A stretch of DNA of 64,000 bases, taken from contig WRPI01000004.1 of the NCBI GenBank assembly GCA_009773395.1, forward strand, positions 310,001-374,000, written 5' to 3'. The notes under the pieces were generated by a model. It saw only the letters and a program-made list of their open reading frames with translations. It was not told where the DNA came from and searched no databases. Source of the DNA: Hyphomonadaceae bacterium (GTDB lineage Bacteria; Pseudomonadota; Alphaproteobacteria; Caulobacterales; Aquidulcibacteraceae). A program made the position numbers and the translations under genes. Positions 53,175-61,587 of the stretch are shown piece by piece; position 1 is the stretch's first letter; the number at the start of each line of letters is the position of its first letter.

Positions 53175-54602
53175 ATGCCAATCAGTTCGCAACAATCTGA
53201 AATGACGCTTCTGGCGCGCGCCAAAAGCGAAAACGCCAGCCAAGTATTGAAAAATGCACTTATCGGGGCGGACGATGGCGAAATTTATCTTGAAAATTCC
53301 AAGTCAGAAAGTTTCTTATGGGATGATGGCCGCTTAAAAAGCGCATCATACGATTCGGAAGAAGGATTTGGCCTTCGCGTCATTGCGGGTGAGACAACTG
53401 GTTATGCGCATTCAAATGAAATAAGTCAGGCAGCTTTTGATCGAGCGTCACTTGCAGCGGTTCAAGCCAAACGCGGCTATGAAAGCAGTTTTGATTTATC
53501 CCCCGCAAAGACTAACCAAAAACTTTATGCGGCAGTGGATCCATTATCCGAGCCTTCATTTGAAGCAAAAATCAAGAGCCTCGGCGAAATTGATGCTTAT
53601 GTTCGCGGCAAAAATTCCAACATAGTCCAAGTATCGGTGTCATTTGCCGCTTCAAAACGCGATATTGCCATTGTTCGCCTTGATGACGACATAAGGTATG
53701 ATGAACGACCATTAGTGCGTGTAAATGTGTCAGTCACCGCCGAAAAAGACGGAAGGCGCGAAACTGGAACCGCAGGCGGCGGTGGGCGCCAAGAATATGG
53801 CGATTGGTTATCGGAAGCGAAACTTAAATCACTGGCTGACGAAGCATTGCGAATTGCCGAGGTCAATCTTGACGCGATTCCCGCACCCGCAGGTGAAATG
53901 GATGTGGTTTTGGCCGCAGGTTGGGCCGGCGTTTTATTGCATGAAGCTGTTGGGCATGGTTTGGAAGGCGATTTCAACCGAAAAGAGACCAGCGCATTTG
54001 CGGGCAAAATTGGGCAACAAGTGGCAGCAAAAGGCGTTACGGTGGTTGATGATGGCACAATTGCGGATCGCCGTGGCAGCCTCAATTTTGATGATGAAGG
54101 AACGCCAACATCGCGCACTGTCCTGATCGAAGATGGTGTTTTGGTTGGCTATATGCAGGATCGCATGAATGCGCGGCTTATGGGCGTGAATGCAACAGGC
54201 AACGGGCGGCGCGAGAGTTTTTCCCATGCACCATTGCCACGTATGACCAATACTTTCATGGAATCTGGCTCCCACGACCCCCAAGAAATAATCGCATCGC
54301 TTAAGCGCGGCATTTATGCGGCACAATTGGGCGGTGGACAGGTGGACATTACCTCTGGCAAGTTTGTTTTCCAATGCACTGAAGCCTATTTGGTTGAAAA
54401 TGGCAAAATAACCGCGCCAGTAAAAGGTATCAGCCTAATCGGTGATGGCCCAAGCTGCCTGACCCGTATTTCAATGATTGGCAATGACAGCAAGCTAGAC
54501 GACGGCGTCGGCACATGCGGCAAAGGCGGGCAGTCTGTGCCAGTCGGCGTTGGGCAACCAACGCTGAAATTGCATGGGCTTACGGTCGGTGGGGCAGGCT
54601 AG
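53175..54602 (+). CDS. tldD: Metalloprotease TldD
   Basis: The 475-residue protein is the TldD subunit of the TldD/TldE peptidase, which trims peptides such as microcins and unstable proteins. The zinc motif is HEAVGHGLEGD (HExxxH) in ILLHEAVGHGLEGDFNRK-like context, and C-terminal marks are YLVENGKITAPVKGISLIGDGP and CGKGGQSVPVGVGQPTLKL. The start is taken at 53175. It faces the cta operon divergently. Confidence 0.96.
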   Translation: MPISSQQSEMTLLARAKSENASQVLKNALIGADDGEIYLENSKSESFLWDDGRLKSASYDSEEGFGLRVIAGETTGYAHSNEISQAAFDRASLAAVQAKRGYESSFDLSPAKTNQKLYAAVDPLSEPSFEAKIKSLGEIDAYVRGKNSNIVQVSVSFAASKRDIAIVRLDDDIRYDERPLVRVNVSVTAEKDGRRETGTAGGGGRQEYGDWLSEAKLKSLADEALRIAEVNLDAIPAPAGEMDVVLAAGWAGVLLHEAVGHGLEGDFNRKETSAFAGKIGQQVAAKGVTVVDDGTIADRRGSLNFDDEGTPTSRTVLIEDGVLVGYMQDRMNARLMGVNATGNGRRESFSHAPLPRMTNTFMESGSHDPQEIIASLKRGIYAAQLGGGQVDITSGKFVFQCTEAYLVENGKITAPVKGISLIGDGPSCLTRISMIGNDSKLDDGVGTCGKGGQSVPVGVGQPTLKLHGLTVGGAG

Positions 54603-54606
54603 CGCT

Positions 54607-54693
54607 CAAGTTGTCGCCCTCGCTACGCTCACTTAACAACTTGGTTTTAAGCGGACAAGGATTTCCAAAAAGCGTGGTTTTTGGAAATCCTTG
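54607..54693. repeat. Two adjacent stem-loops between tldD and the VanX-like gene
   Basis: The first pair is CAAGTTGT/ACAACTTG (54607-54614, 54636-54643). The second is a perfect 16-base stem CAAGGATTTCCAAAAA with its complement around GCGTGG (54656-54671 and 54678-54693). The second is long and could stop transcription or bind protein. It lies 4 bases after tldD and 36 bases before the next gene. Confidence 0.8.
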
Positions 54694-54728
54694 ACATTTT
54701 CACTTAAATTTTCCAAATTTGATCCAAT

Positions 54729-55445
54729 ATGCAAATAAGATTGTTTTTCGCGATATTGGTGTCGCTTGTTTCGGGAATTGCCGTCGCCCAAACTCTCCCC
54801 GACAATTTCGTCTATCTGCGCGAAATAGACCCGCGAATTGTGCAGGATATGCGTTATGCCAGCGCCAATAATTTTATGGGTCGGCCTTTGGCGGGCTATC
54901 AGGCAAGTGAATGCATATTAAAGCGTGAAACGGCGCTGGCATTGAAAAATGTTCAAGATGGCCTCGTTGCCAAAAACCAAACATTGATTGTGTTTGATTG
55001 CTACCGCCCGAAAATGGCGGTGAATGATATGGTGAATTGGGTAAATTCGGGCGATGAAACTAATTTTCGTTATTACCCCAAAACTTCGCGCGCGCATTTA
55101 ATTGAGCTTGGTTATATTTCCGCTACGTCCAACCATTCGCGTGGCTACACTGTTGATCTGGCAATTGGCCCAAAACGAGCGCCTTGGTTCACATTTGGCC
55201 GCCAAAATGTCTGCGGCAATCGCAAAGACCGGCGCACATTTGATTTCGGCACACCATTTGATTGTTTTGATATTGCCGCTAATACCGCGCACCCAAATAT
55301 TTCCGCGCACGCAAGGCGAAATCGGCAGCATTTAGTGGAAATCATGCAAAACGCAGGCTTTCGAAATTTGCCTGACGAGTGGTGGCATTTTACATTGAAC
55401 ACACAGCCGCAAGGCGCACCGATGTATGAATTTGAAGCCCGGTAA
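54729..55445 (+). CDS. D-alanyl-D-alanine dipeptidase (VanX/DdpX-like, M15D)
   Basis: The 238-residue protein has a signal peptide (1-20, ending IAVA) and the M15D motif set: FDCYRPKMAV, zinc-binding SNHSRGYTVDLAI (SxHxxGxAxD form), and the C-terminal PDEWWHFTL (ExxWH). These enzymes hydrolyse D-Ala-D-Ala in the periplasm. No vancomycin-resistance genes are nearby, so it is probably for peptidoglycan recycling. A shortened insert with Cys residues (CGNRKDRRTF, FDCFD) is present. Confidence 0.92.
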   Translation: MQIRLFFAILVSLVSGIAVAQTLPDNFVYLREIDPRIVQDMRYASANNFMGRPLAGYQASECILKRETALALKNVQDGLVAKNQTLIVFDCYRPKMAVNDMVNWVNSGDETNFRYYPKTSRAHLIELGYISATSNHSRGYTVDLAIGPKRAPWFTFGRQNVCGNRKDRRTFDFGTPFDCFDIAANTAHPNISAHARRNRQHLVEIMQNAGFRNLPDEWWHFTLNTQPQGAPMYEFEAR

Positions 55446-55516
55446 TAACAGCCCTCCAAATTGCAAAACTGTCACATTAACCCTATATGCAGTGTTGGAT
55501 ATTGATGGAGGCCAAA

Positions 55517-55996
55517 ATGGCATTTGATGTGAATGAAGTTATGAATAAAATTGGCGCTAATGACATGGTTAAGGGCCTTTCCGAGAAATTGGGCGTTGGC
55601 GCCGAGCAAGCGCAATCAGTTGCCACAGATCTTTTAGCAAAAGCCCAAGAAACTGGTGGCGGCCTTTTGGAAAATGCCAAAGAAATCGCCGAAAAAAATG
55701 GGATTTCAGTTGAAAAAGTTGAAGAAATCGCTGCCGGCCTCGGCAGCAAAATGCAAGAACAAGCGCATTTATTGGGCGATACCGTAACTGGTGCATTGGG
55801 CGGCGTTATGGCAAAATTGAACGAAAGCCCACTTGGTGGCCTTATGACGGGCCTCGACAAAGACGGTGACGGTAATCCATTGAATGATATTTCCGAAACT
55901 GCTGGAAACCTAGCTGATGCAGCTACCGATGCGGTTAAAGAAGCTGCGGAAAAAGCCAAGGGAATGTTGGGCGGCTTGTTTGGCAAGAAAGACTAA
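55517..55996 (+). CDS. Small helical acidic protein with EF-hand-like loop
   Basis: The 159-residue protein (MAFDVNEVMNKIGANDM onward) is rich in Ala, Gly, Glu and Lys and predicted helical, with a calcium-loop-like DKDGDGNPLND near residues 116-126. The C-terminus is a helix rich in Lys/Glu with GMLGGLFGKKD. I do not recognise the family; it is not a known enzyme. The start at 55517 follows GGAGG; an upstream start at 55487 is unlikely. Two terminators follow, suggesting strong, isolated expression. Confidence 0.7.
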   Translation: MAFDVNEVMNKIGANDMVKGLSEKLGVGAEQAQSVATDLLAKAQETGGGLLENAKEIAEKNGISVEKVEEIAAGLGSKMQEQAHLLGDTVTGALGGVMAKLNESPLGGLMTGLDKDGDGNPLNDISETAGNLADAATDAVKEAAEKAKGMLGGLFGKKD

Positions 55997-56008
55997 TTAA
56001 GCAATGTC

Positions 56009-56044
56009 ATCCCCGAAAATCGGAACGATTTATCGGGGATTTTG
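56009..56044 (+). terminator. Terminator 1 of the helical-protein gene
   Basis: Stem ATCCCCGA/TCGGGGAT (56009-56016, 56033-56040) followed by TTTG. It begins 13 bases after the stop codon. Its stem is identical to that of the next hairpin. Confidence 0.7.
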
Positions 56045-56062
56045 TTGCTTATGTATTGAAAG

Positions 56063-56101
56063 ATCCCCGAACGTCCGGTTGGATGTGTCGGGGATTTTTT
56101 T
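56063..56101 (+). terminator. Terminator 2, with the same stem
   Basis: Stem ATCCCCGA/TCGGGGAT (56063-56070, 56088-56095) followed by TTTTTT. This is the better of two tandem terminators. It lies 52 bases before the next gene. Confidence 0.85.
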
Positions 56102-56152
56102 GATTTTTCTTAGCCTATTTCTTTTCGCAGGACATTGCATTACGATATCGGC

Positions 56153-56749
56153 ATGAAATTCTTCAAATTATCGTTGATATTTTTTCTAATGGCCATCGCT
56201 TTGGTCATATATTTCTATATTTGGCCAAACCTTAGCGGAAATTGGGTCAAGAAAATGGATAGGTCGCATCCTGAACTTGTGTTTTCAAAATACAAGATTG
56301 GTGACCCCATTTCCAAATTGCCAAGGCCACTGGTTCCTTTAAATGGCTCACCACTCGCTCCAACAAAGGCGAAATGTGATTTTTATTCCGAACACGTTGT
56401 TGAGGCACTTGAACCTTGCGAACATAGAGCGAGCGATGGGCTAGTTTATGAAAATAATGGCGATGCCATTGAAGGCATAATTGTGCCTCTGGATCGATTT
56501 AGGTCTTTGACGCCGCTTCCTTGGGGAATTATGCCGAGCGAAAAACCCACACAACTCATGGAAAGGCTTAAGAAAAGCTCTTTCGATGTCGAAGTGATTT
56601 TTAGATATGGCTCAAATCAGAATCCTCGTGTAGTCGGGTGGCAAATTGATAAACGCGCAGCATTCGATGAATCGCCTTTCGGCTGGATCGAATTTGATGA
56701 AAATCAGAAAATGACCGCGATTGGCGCGGGCTATATTAATTTTGACTAA
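56153..56749 (+). CDS. Hypothetical membrane-anchored protein
   Basis: A 198-residue protein with one N-terminal membrane helix (LSLIFFLMAIALVIYFYIWP) and a soluble domain outside or inside the membrane, with VFSKYKIGDPISKLPRPLVP, two Cys (CDFYSEHVVEALEPCEH) and ESPFGWIEFDENQKMTAIGAGYI at the end. Family not recognised. The start is uncertain: ATG 56153 lacks a good ribosome site, and a TTG at 56135 lies too close to AGGA. Its end lies 13 bases before the next gene. Confidence 0.6.
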   Translation: MKFFKLSLIFFLMAIALVIYFYIWPNLSGNWVKKMDRSHPELVFSKYKIGDPISKLPRPLVPLNGSPLAPTKAKCDFYSEHVVEALEPCEHRASDGLVYENNGDAIEGIIVPLDRFRSLTPLPWGIMPSEKPTQLMERLKKSSFDVEVIFRYGSNQNPRVVGWQIDKRAAFDESPFGWIEFDENQKMTAIGAGYINFD

Positions 56750-56762
56750 GTCTAACGAAAAT

Positions 56763-57479
56763 ATGCACAATTCCTTCCAAATCATAAATGAAAATGGCGC
56801 AGGCGGCACAATTATTTTGTGCTGCCACGCGTCCAACCATTTCCCGCCCGAATTTGGTGATTTGGGCTTATCGCATGACGAACGTCACGAACATATCGCG
56901 CATGATATTGGCGCGCTTGAATTATCTGTTGCGCTTTCCAAAATAATTGATGCGCCAATTGTCCATTCCAAAGTCTCGCGCCTTGTTATAGATTGCAACC
57001 GCGACCCGACAGATTTTGATGCTATCCCCGATGTTTCGGCGGGCGTTGTGATTGTTGGCAATCAAAACCTTGATGAAGCAGCAAGGCAAGCGCGGGTTCG
57101 CCATGCTTATCACCCGTATCACAATGCAATTGATGGGCTGATAAGTCGCCATGCCCATAAAGCCGAATTAAGACTTCTCGCAATCCATAGTTTTACACCC
57201 AATTATATGGGGCAAAAGCGCGAACTTGATATTGGCGTATTGATTGGCGACAATAGCGGGTATGGCGACAGAATCCTTGCGAACTTGCAAGCTCAGCAAA
57301 ATCTGAACGTCGAACGAGACGCACCCTATGACCCCAATGATAGGGTTTATCACACCCTAAATCGCCACGCCAAACCGCGCAATTTGCCTTCAGCAATGCT
57401 AGAAATTCGTAATGATTATTTGCAACAAAATGACAATATTGAAAAATGGGCGCGCGTAATTGCAAGGGTTTTACCCTAA
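56763..57479 (+). CDS. N-formylglutamate amidohydrolase family protein
   Basis: The 238-residue protein has the FGase fold: TIILCCHASNHFPPEFGDLGL near the N-terminus, then a metal-proximal HIAHDIGALELSVALSK, RLVIDCNRDP, YHPYHNAIDGLI and IHSFTPNYMGQKRELDIGVL. Known members hydrolyse N-formylglutamate in histidine breakdown, and many cluster with gamma-glutamyl-amine genes. Here hut genes are absent and the neighbours are a permease, a GS-like ligase and (further on) an aldehyde dehydrogenase. The start at 56763 is chosen by homology; an earlier one overlaps the preceding gene. Confidence 0.85.
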   Translation: MHNSFQIINENGAGGTIILCCHASNHFPPEFGDLGLSHDERHEHIAHDIGALELSVALSKIIDAPIVHSKVSRLVIDCNRDPTDFDAIPDVSAGVVIVGNQNLDEAARQARVRHAYHPYHNAIDGLISRHAHKAELRLLAIHSFTPNYMGQKRELDIGVLIGDNSGYGDRILANLQAQQNLNVERDAPYDPNDRVYHTLNRHAKPRNLPSAMLEIRNDYLQQNDNIEKWARVIARVLP

Positions 57480-57575
57480 TTGCTACTGCCTATAATTTAG
57501 GCATTGACTAAAATGTCATAACATTTTCAATTTCTTATTGACCAATCCAATTCTCGTGTTAACTTCCCCCCCAAT

Positions 57576-57610
57576 CCGTGCCTGAGACACGGCAATTTAA
57601 TGACTAATTG
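57576..57610 (+). promoter_or_regulatory. Structured 5' leader of the permease gene
   Basis: Two small hairpins, CCGTG-CCTGAGA-CACGG (57576-57592) and CAATT/AATTG (57593-57597 and 57606-57610), lie immediately upstream of the permease ribosome site. There is no U-run. The position suggests control of translation or mRNA processing, but it does not match a riboswitch class I know. Confidence 0.35.
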
Positions 57611-57628
57611 AGTCTAATGGGGGCTATT

Positions 57629-59182
57629 ATGGCGGGACAAGACGTCGATGACGACGTAAAAACACTACACTCTATGGGATATGCGCAAGAACTTTCGCGC
57701 TCCATGGGGCAATTTTCTAACTTTGCAATTTCATTTTCAATTATTTGTATTTTGTCAGGCGGTATCAATTCGCTTGGGCAAGGTGTCGCGAGCGCAGGCG
57801 GAGCGTCGGTTACATTTGGTTGGATTATCGGCGGCCTTTGTGCGTTGTTGGTAACTTTTGGTATGGCGCAAATTGCGTCAGCCTTTCCAACTGCTGGTGG
57901 GCTTTATCATTGGTCTTCAATTCTTGGTGGTCGCTTTTGGGGTTGGTTAACCGCTTGGTTCAATTTATTCGGCTTGATAACTGTTTTGGCCGCTATCAAT
58001 GTGGGGACATTTAATTTTTTCCTTGGAAGTTTTGGCCCGCAATTCGGCGTAACGGCAGAACATCAATTGCTTTTTGTAGGCTTGATGACGGCTTCGCACG
58101 CCTTAATTAACCATATGGGTATTAAGGCCACTACAAGGCTCACTGATTTTTCGGGATATCTAATTTTGTTTGGCGCCGTTCTTTTAGCTGGCAGTTTATT
58201 CTATTTCGCAGGTAATGACGCAGGTGAAACTCGCGATTTCGGTAGAATGATCAAGTTTGAAAATTATACTGGGGATGCGTCTGGGGGCGTGTGGCCAACT
58301 CGTTTTGAAAATATGTGGATGGTTTTTGCGGTTGGCCTATTACTGCCAATTTATACGCTAACTGGCTATGACGCATCTGCCCATACTTCGGAAGAAACAA
58401 AAAGCGCTGCGATTAATGTGCCAAAAGGCATTATCAATTCTGTGCTTTATGCTTCGATTTTCGCTTTGCTTTTTTCCGTAGCTTTTGTTTTGGCTATTCC
58501 AGATATGGCGGAAGCAGCGAAAGCAGGCTGGGGCGTTTTCTTTTATGTTTTGGACGCGCAAATTCCAGCACCATTGCGCTATTTGATTTATGCAATCGTT
58601 TTCGTAGCACAATATATTTGTGGCTTGGCTACGGTTACGTCGGTGTCACGAATGATTTTTGCTTTTGCAAGAGATAAAGGCCTTCCGCTTTCGTCAGTTT
58701 GGGCGAAAATCAGTCCCAAATGGCGGACGCCGGTTGCCGCAATTTGGGTCGGCTCAGCACTTGCCGTTGCTTTTACTGCCTACGCCAAACTTTATGGCCT
58801 TATCGCAGTGTCTTGTGTGATAGCTCTTTATTTCTCATATGTTATGCCAACAATTGCTGGCTTCTTTGCTTATGGTAAAACCTGGACGAAAATGGGGCCT
58901 TGGGACATTGGCGGACTTTATAAAGTTGTCGCAGTAGTGGTCACGATTTTGGTCGCAATTATCATTTATGTTGGTATTCAGCCACCGAATGATGCGGCAG
59001 TGACCGTGTTTAAGTGGTTTATAGGTACGACAATTGTGGTTTGGGCTTCTATTGAATGGATATTGCCTGCTTTGGGTATGAAATCCGCGAAGTTCCAAGG
59101 CCCACCAACGGGTGCCAGCATTGAAGCTCGTGCCAAAGCAATTGAGGAAGCCGAAAAAGCGCTTAATGCTGCTTTGAAATAG
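57629..59182 (+). CDS. APC family amino-acid/amine permease
   Basis: The 517-residue protein has 12 predicted membrane helices and the amino-acid permease core: SRSMGQFSNFAISFSIICILSGGI, FPTAGGLYHWSSILGGRFWGWLTAWFN, and TGYDASAHTSEETKSAAINVPKGIINSV. It belongs to the eukaryote-like APC branch (GABA/choline/polyamine permeases). The start at 57629 follows GGGGG; ATG 57617 is also possible. A terminator follows, yet the GS-like gene is near. The likely substrate is an amino acid or amine that feeds the ligase. Confidence 0.9.
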   Translation: MAGQDVDDDVKTLHSMGYAQELSRSMGQFSNFAISFSIICILSGGINSLGQGVASAGGASVTFGWIIGGLCALLVTFGMAQIASAFPTAGGLYHWSSILGGRFWGWLTAWFNLFGLITVLAAINVGTFNFFLGSFGPQFGVTAEHQLLFVGLMTASHALINHMGIKATTRLTDFSGYLILFGAVLLAGSLFYFAGNDAGETRDFGRMIKFENYTGDASGGVWPTRFENMWMVFAVGLLLPIYTLTGYDASAHTSEETKSAAINVPKGIINSVLYASIFALLFSVAFVLAIPDMAEAAKAGWGVFFYVLDAQIPAPLRYLIYAIVFVAQYICGLATVTSVSRMIFAFARDKGLPLSSVWAKISPKWRTPVAAIWVGSALAVAFTAYAKLYGLIAVSCVIALYFSYVMPTIAGFFAYGKTWTKMGPWDIGGLYKVVAVVVTILVAIIIYVGIQPPNDAAVTVFKWFIGTTIVVWASIEWILPALGMKSAKFQGPPTGASIEARAKAIEEAEKALNAALK

Positions 59183-59220
59183 CGCAAGCTAAATACTAAC
59201 AATTGCAATTGTGCTAAGAC

Positions 59221-59260
59221 TTACAGCAGGAATCAAATATTGGTTCCTGCTGTAAATTTT
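59221..59260 (+). terminator. Terminator after the permease gene
   Basis: A perfect 12-pair stem (TTACAGCAGGAA with its complement, loop of 11) is followed by ATTTTT. It begins 39 bases after the permease stop and lies just before the 73-residue gene. Confidence 0.8.
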
Positions 59261-59278
59261 TAATTTGGGAAACCTAAA

Positions 59279-59500
59279 ATGGACACTTATGATCGCGCTC
59301 GTGATATTATCGAATATTGCCTTAAACCACTTGATTTAGACAAAACAAGCGATGCCTATAAAGATGCTTATCGCCGCCTTGAACATGTGGTTAAATCATA
59401 TCAGAAAGTTATGATTGCCGAAAAACGCCCAATCGCGGTCGATTTCTCCAAAATGGCAACCATCACAATCAATGAATCCGCACATGGGCAGGATGATTAA
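59279..59500 (+). CDS. Small hypothetical protein, 73 residues
   Basis: The protein MDTYDRARDIIEYCLKPLDLDKT onward is helical and soluble, ending with VDFSKMATITINESAHGQDD. It has no recognised domain. It lies between the permease and the GS-like ligase, with a terminator before it and a 24-base gap after it. The frame and codon use look natural. It might be a small regulator or partner of the ligase. Confidence 0.65.
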   Translation: MDTYDRARDIIEYCLKPLDLDKTSDAYKDAYRRLEHVVKSYQKVMIAEKRPIAVDFSKMATITINESAHGQDD

Positions 59501-59524
59501 ATAAATACTCCATAGGGGAATTGC

Positions 59525-60898
59525 ATGGAATTGCCAGTAATAACAAATGGCGAAGACGCCATAAAATACGTGATTGATAATGAAATTGATTTTGTCAAAC
59601 TTGGCATTTTTGATGTCGATGGCGTTCTGCGCGGCAAATATCTTAATCGTGACAAGTTCATATCGGCAATTATTCATGGATTTGCCTTTTGCGACGTGGT
59701 GCTCGGCTGGGATAGTAATGACCAACTTTATGACAATGTAACCTTCACTGGCTGGCACACGGCATACCCCGATGCACCAGCGCGTATCGTGCCGCAGACC
59801 ATGCGCTTGTTGCCATTCGAAAATAATATTCCTTTTTTCATTGGTGAATTTGCTGGTCATGCCGAACCAATTTGTCCTCGTGGCCTGTTAAAACGCGTTT
59901 TGGCCAAGGCCGATGACATGGGCTATAAAGTCACAACGGCTGCTGAATTTGAATTTTTCGTGTTTGAAGAAACGCCCGAAAGCGTTCGCGAAAAAAATTA
60001 TAAGAACCTCAAAAGCCTAACCCCTGGATATTTTGGTTATTCTGGTTTGCGTTCTTCAGTTCATGCCGATATTTATCACGAGCTTCTGGACATGTGCCTC
60101 GCAATGGATATGGAAATTGAGGGCTTGCATACTGAAACCGGCCCTGGCGTTCTCGAAGCCGCGATAAAATATGATGAGGCCATGCGCTCCGCCGATAAAG
60201 CTGCACTTTTCAAAACTTTTGCCAAAGTGATGTTCCAACAACGCGGATTAATGGCGACATTTATGGCGCGTTGGAGCAATGATTGGCCAGGGCAATCGGG
60301 CCATTTGCACATGTCTATGGCAGATAAGACCAGCGGCAAAGGCGTGTTTTATGATGCCAAAGAGCCAATGCATATGTCTAAAACTATGCGCCATTTTATT
60401 GGCGGGCAGCAAGCATTATTGCCAAATATTTTGGCGATGATTTCACCAACTGTGAACAGCTACACTCGCCTTGTTCCCGGCCTGTGGGCGCCAACTTCGG
60501 CGACATGGGGTTATGAGAACCGCACCACAGCATTGCGGGTAATTGGCGGCTCTGAAAAATCACAGCGGGTTGAAGTGCGGATTGCCGCCGCCGATATAAA
60601 CCCATATATCGCAATGGCTGCTGGCATTGGCGCTGGGCTTTGGGGCATTGAAAATGCCATTGAGCCGGAACCCGCAATTGTCGGCAATGCCTATGCAATC
60701 GAAGAAACTCGCCCCGAACGCCGCCTACCAACCACATTAACCGAAGCCGCAAACCGCCTTTTGGCATGTAAGCCAGCGCGCGAAATTTTTGGCGATGCTT
60801 TCGTGGATCACTATGCCCAAACTCGGATATGGGAAGAACGTGAGGCGCGTAAGGCAATTACGGATTGGCAATTGGCAAGGTATTTTGAGATAATTTAG
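59525..60898 (+). CDS. Glutamine-synthetase-like gamma-glutamyl ligase
   Basis: The 457-residue protein has the GS catalytic domain (AAEFEFFVFEETPES; LHTETGPGVLEAAIKYDEA; GQSGHLHMSM; NSYTRLVPGLWAPTSATWGYENRTTALRVI; RVEVRIAAADINPYIAMAAGI) but a shortened, altered N-terminal domain that begins with FVKLGIFDVDGVLRGKYL. This is the PuuA/GlnA3/gamma-glutamyl-amine branch and not the core GlnA. It would join glutamate to an amine. It follows the small gene in the permease cluster. Confidence 0.88.
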   Translation: MELPVITNGEDAIKYVIDNEIDFVKLGIFDVDGVLRGKYLNRDKFISAIIHGFAFCDVVLGWDSNDQLYDNVTFTGWHTAYPDAPARIVPQTMRLLPFENNIPFFIGEFAGHAEPICPRGLLKRVLAKADDMGYKVTTAAEFEFFVFEETPESVREKNYKNLKSLTPGYFGYSGLRSSVHADIYHELLDMCLAMDMEIEGLHTETGPGVLEAAIKYDEAMRSADKAALFKTFAKVMFQQRGLMATFMARWSNDWPGQSGHLHMSMADKTSGKGVFYDAKEPMHMSKTMRHFIGGQQALLPNILAMISPTVNSYTRLVPGLWAPTSATWGYENRTTALRVIGGSEKSQRVEVRIAAADINPYIAMAAGIGAGLWGIENAIEPEPAIVGNAYAIEETRPERRLPTTLTEAANRLLACKPAREIFGDAFVDHYAQTRIWEEREARKAITDWQLARYFEII

Positions 60899-60953
60899 TA
60901 TTGATAATTGCTGACGACTAGTTCGTTGAAAACGCAAACAAAAGGGTGCAGCT

Positions 60954-61481
60954 ATGGCGATACAAGGCAAGATTCTTGCACTTGCCGCAACATTGGTTGG
61001 TTTGGCAATCTGCAATGCCGCCCTTTCGCAAACACCACACTTAGGTCTGCTGGGAAATGAACCTTCTCCAAATTCGAAAGCTGCAATGGCTGGCCAATGC
61101 GAAGTCAAGAATGCGCCAGCGGAATTTGTCCAATTTGATGCGGCCAGAATAATTCCGCTTCATTGGGATAATGAGCCGCGACCGCCATTCGAAATTGATA
61201 TTTTAGCGGATTTGGATGCACGTGGGCGGAATTGGACCGCTAAAATCGTTCGTAAAACACCATCGCTAATAATTCTTGAGGGCGCAGCAATTCGTGAATC
61301 GCAGAGAATGGCGTATCGGCCTGCAATTGTAAATTGTGTTGCTGACCCAATGCCAATCCAAATTCTAGTTGAACTCAGATACACGCCTTTCGAAAGCGGT
61401 GAATATTCAGGACAATTCATAGTAAAGCGAAGTTTCATTTATTGGCGCTTTGGCGAACGCCCTAGAATTCCAAATAATTAG
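60954..61481 (+). CDS. Secreted protein with TonB C-terminal-like domain
   Basis: The 175-residue protein has a signal peptide (1-25, ending ALS) and a domain (about 80-160) that resembles the TonB C-terminal fold: DILADLDARGRNWTAKIVRKTP, LEGAAIRESQRMAYRPAIVN, and ILVELRYTPF. It lacks the membrane anchor and proline-rich spacer of true TonB. It may be a periplasmic binding domain. It lies 55 bases after the GS-like gene. Confidence 0.65.
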   Translation: MAIQGKILALAATLVGLAICNAALSQTPHLGLLGNEPSPNSKAAMAGQCEVKNAPAEFVQFDAARIIPLHWDNEPRPPFEIDILADLDARGRNWTAKIVRKTPSLIILEGAAIRESQRMAYRPAIVNCVADPMPIQILVELRYTPFESGEYSGQFIVKRSFIYWRFGERPRIPNN

Positions 61482-61587
61482 TGAAGTTGGGTTAGCGCCG
61501 CCTCGCAATGTATAGGCGAATTTCAGATTGCGCCTTTCATGAAATCCAATTACTGTAATCCAAAACAAACAAGAATGGGATTTGGAA

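Noticed and set aside
53597-54118. A 173-residue frame antisense to tldD
   Set aside because: It lies wholly within the well-supported tldD gene and encodes a Ser/Pro/Arg-rich product typical of shadow frames.
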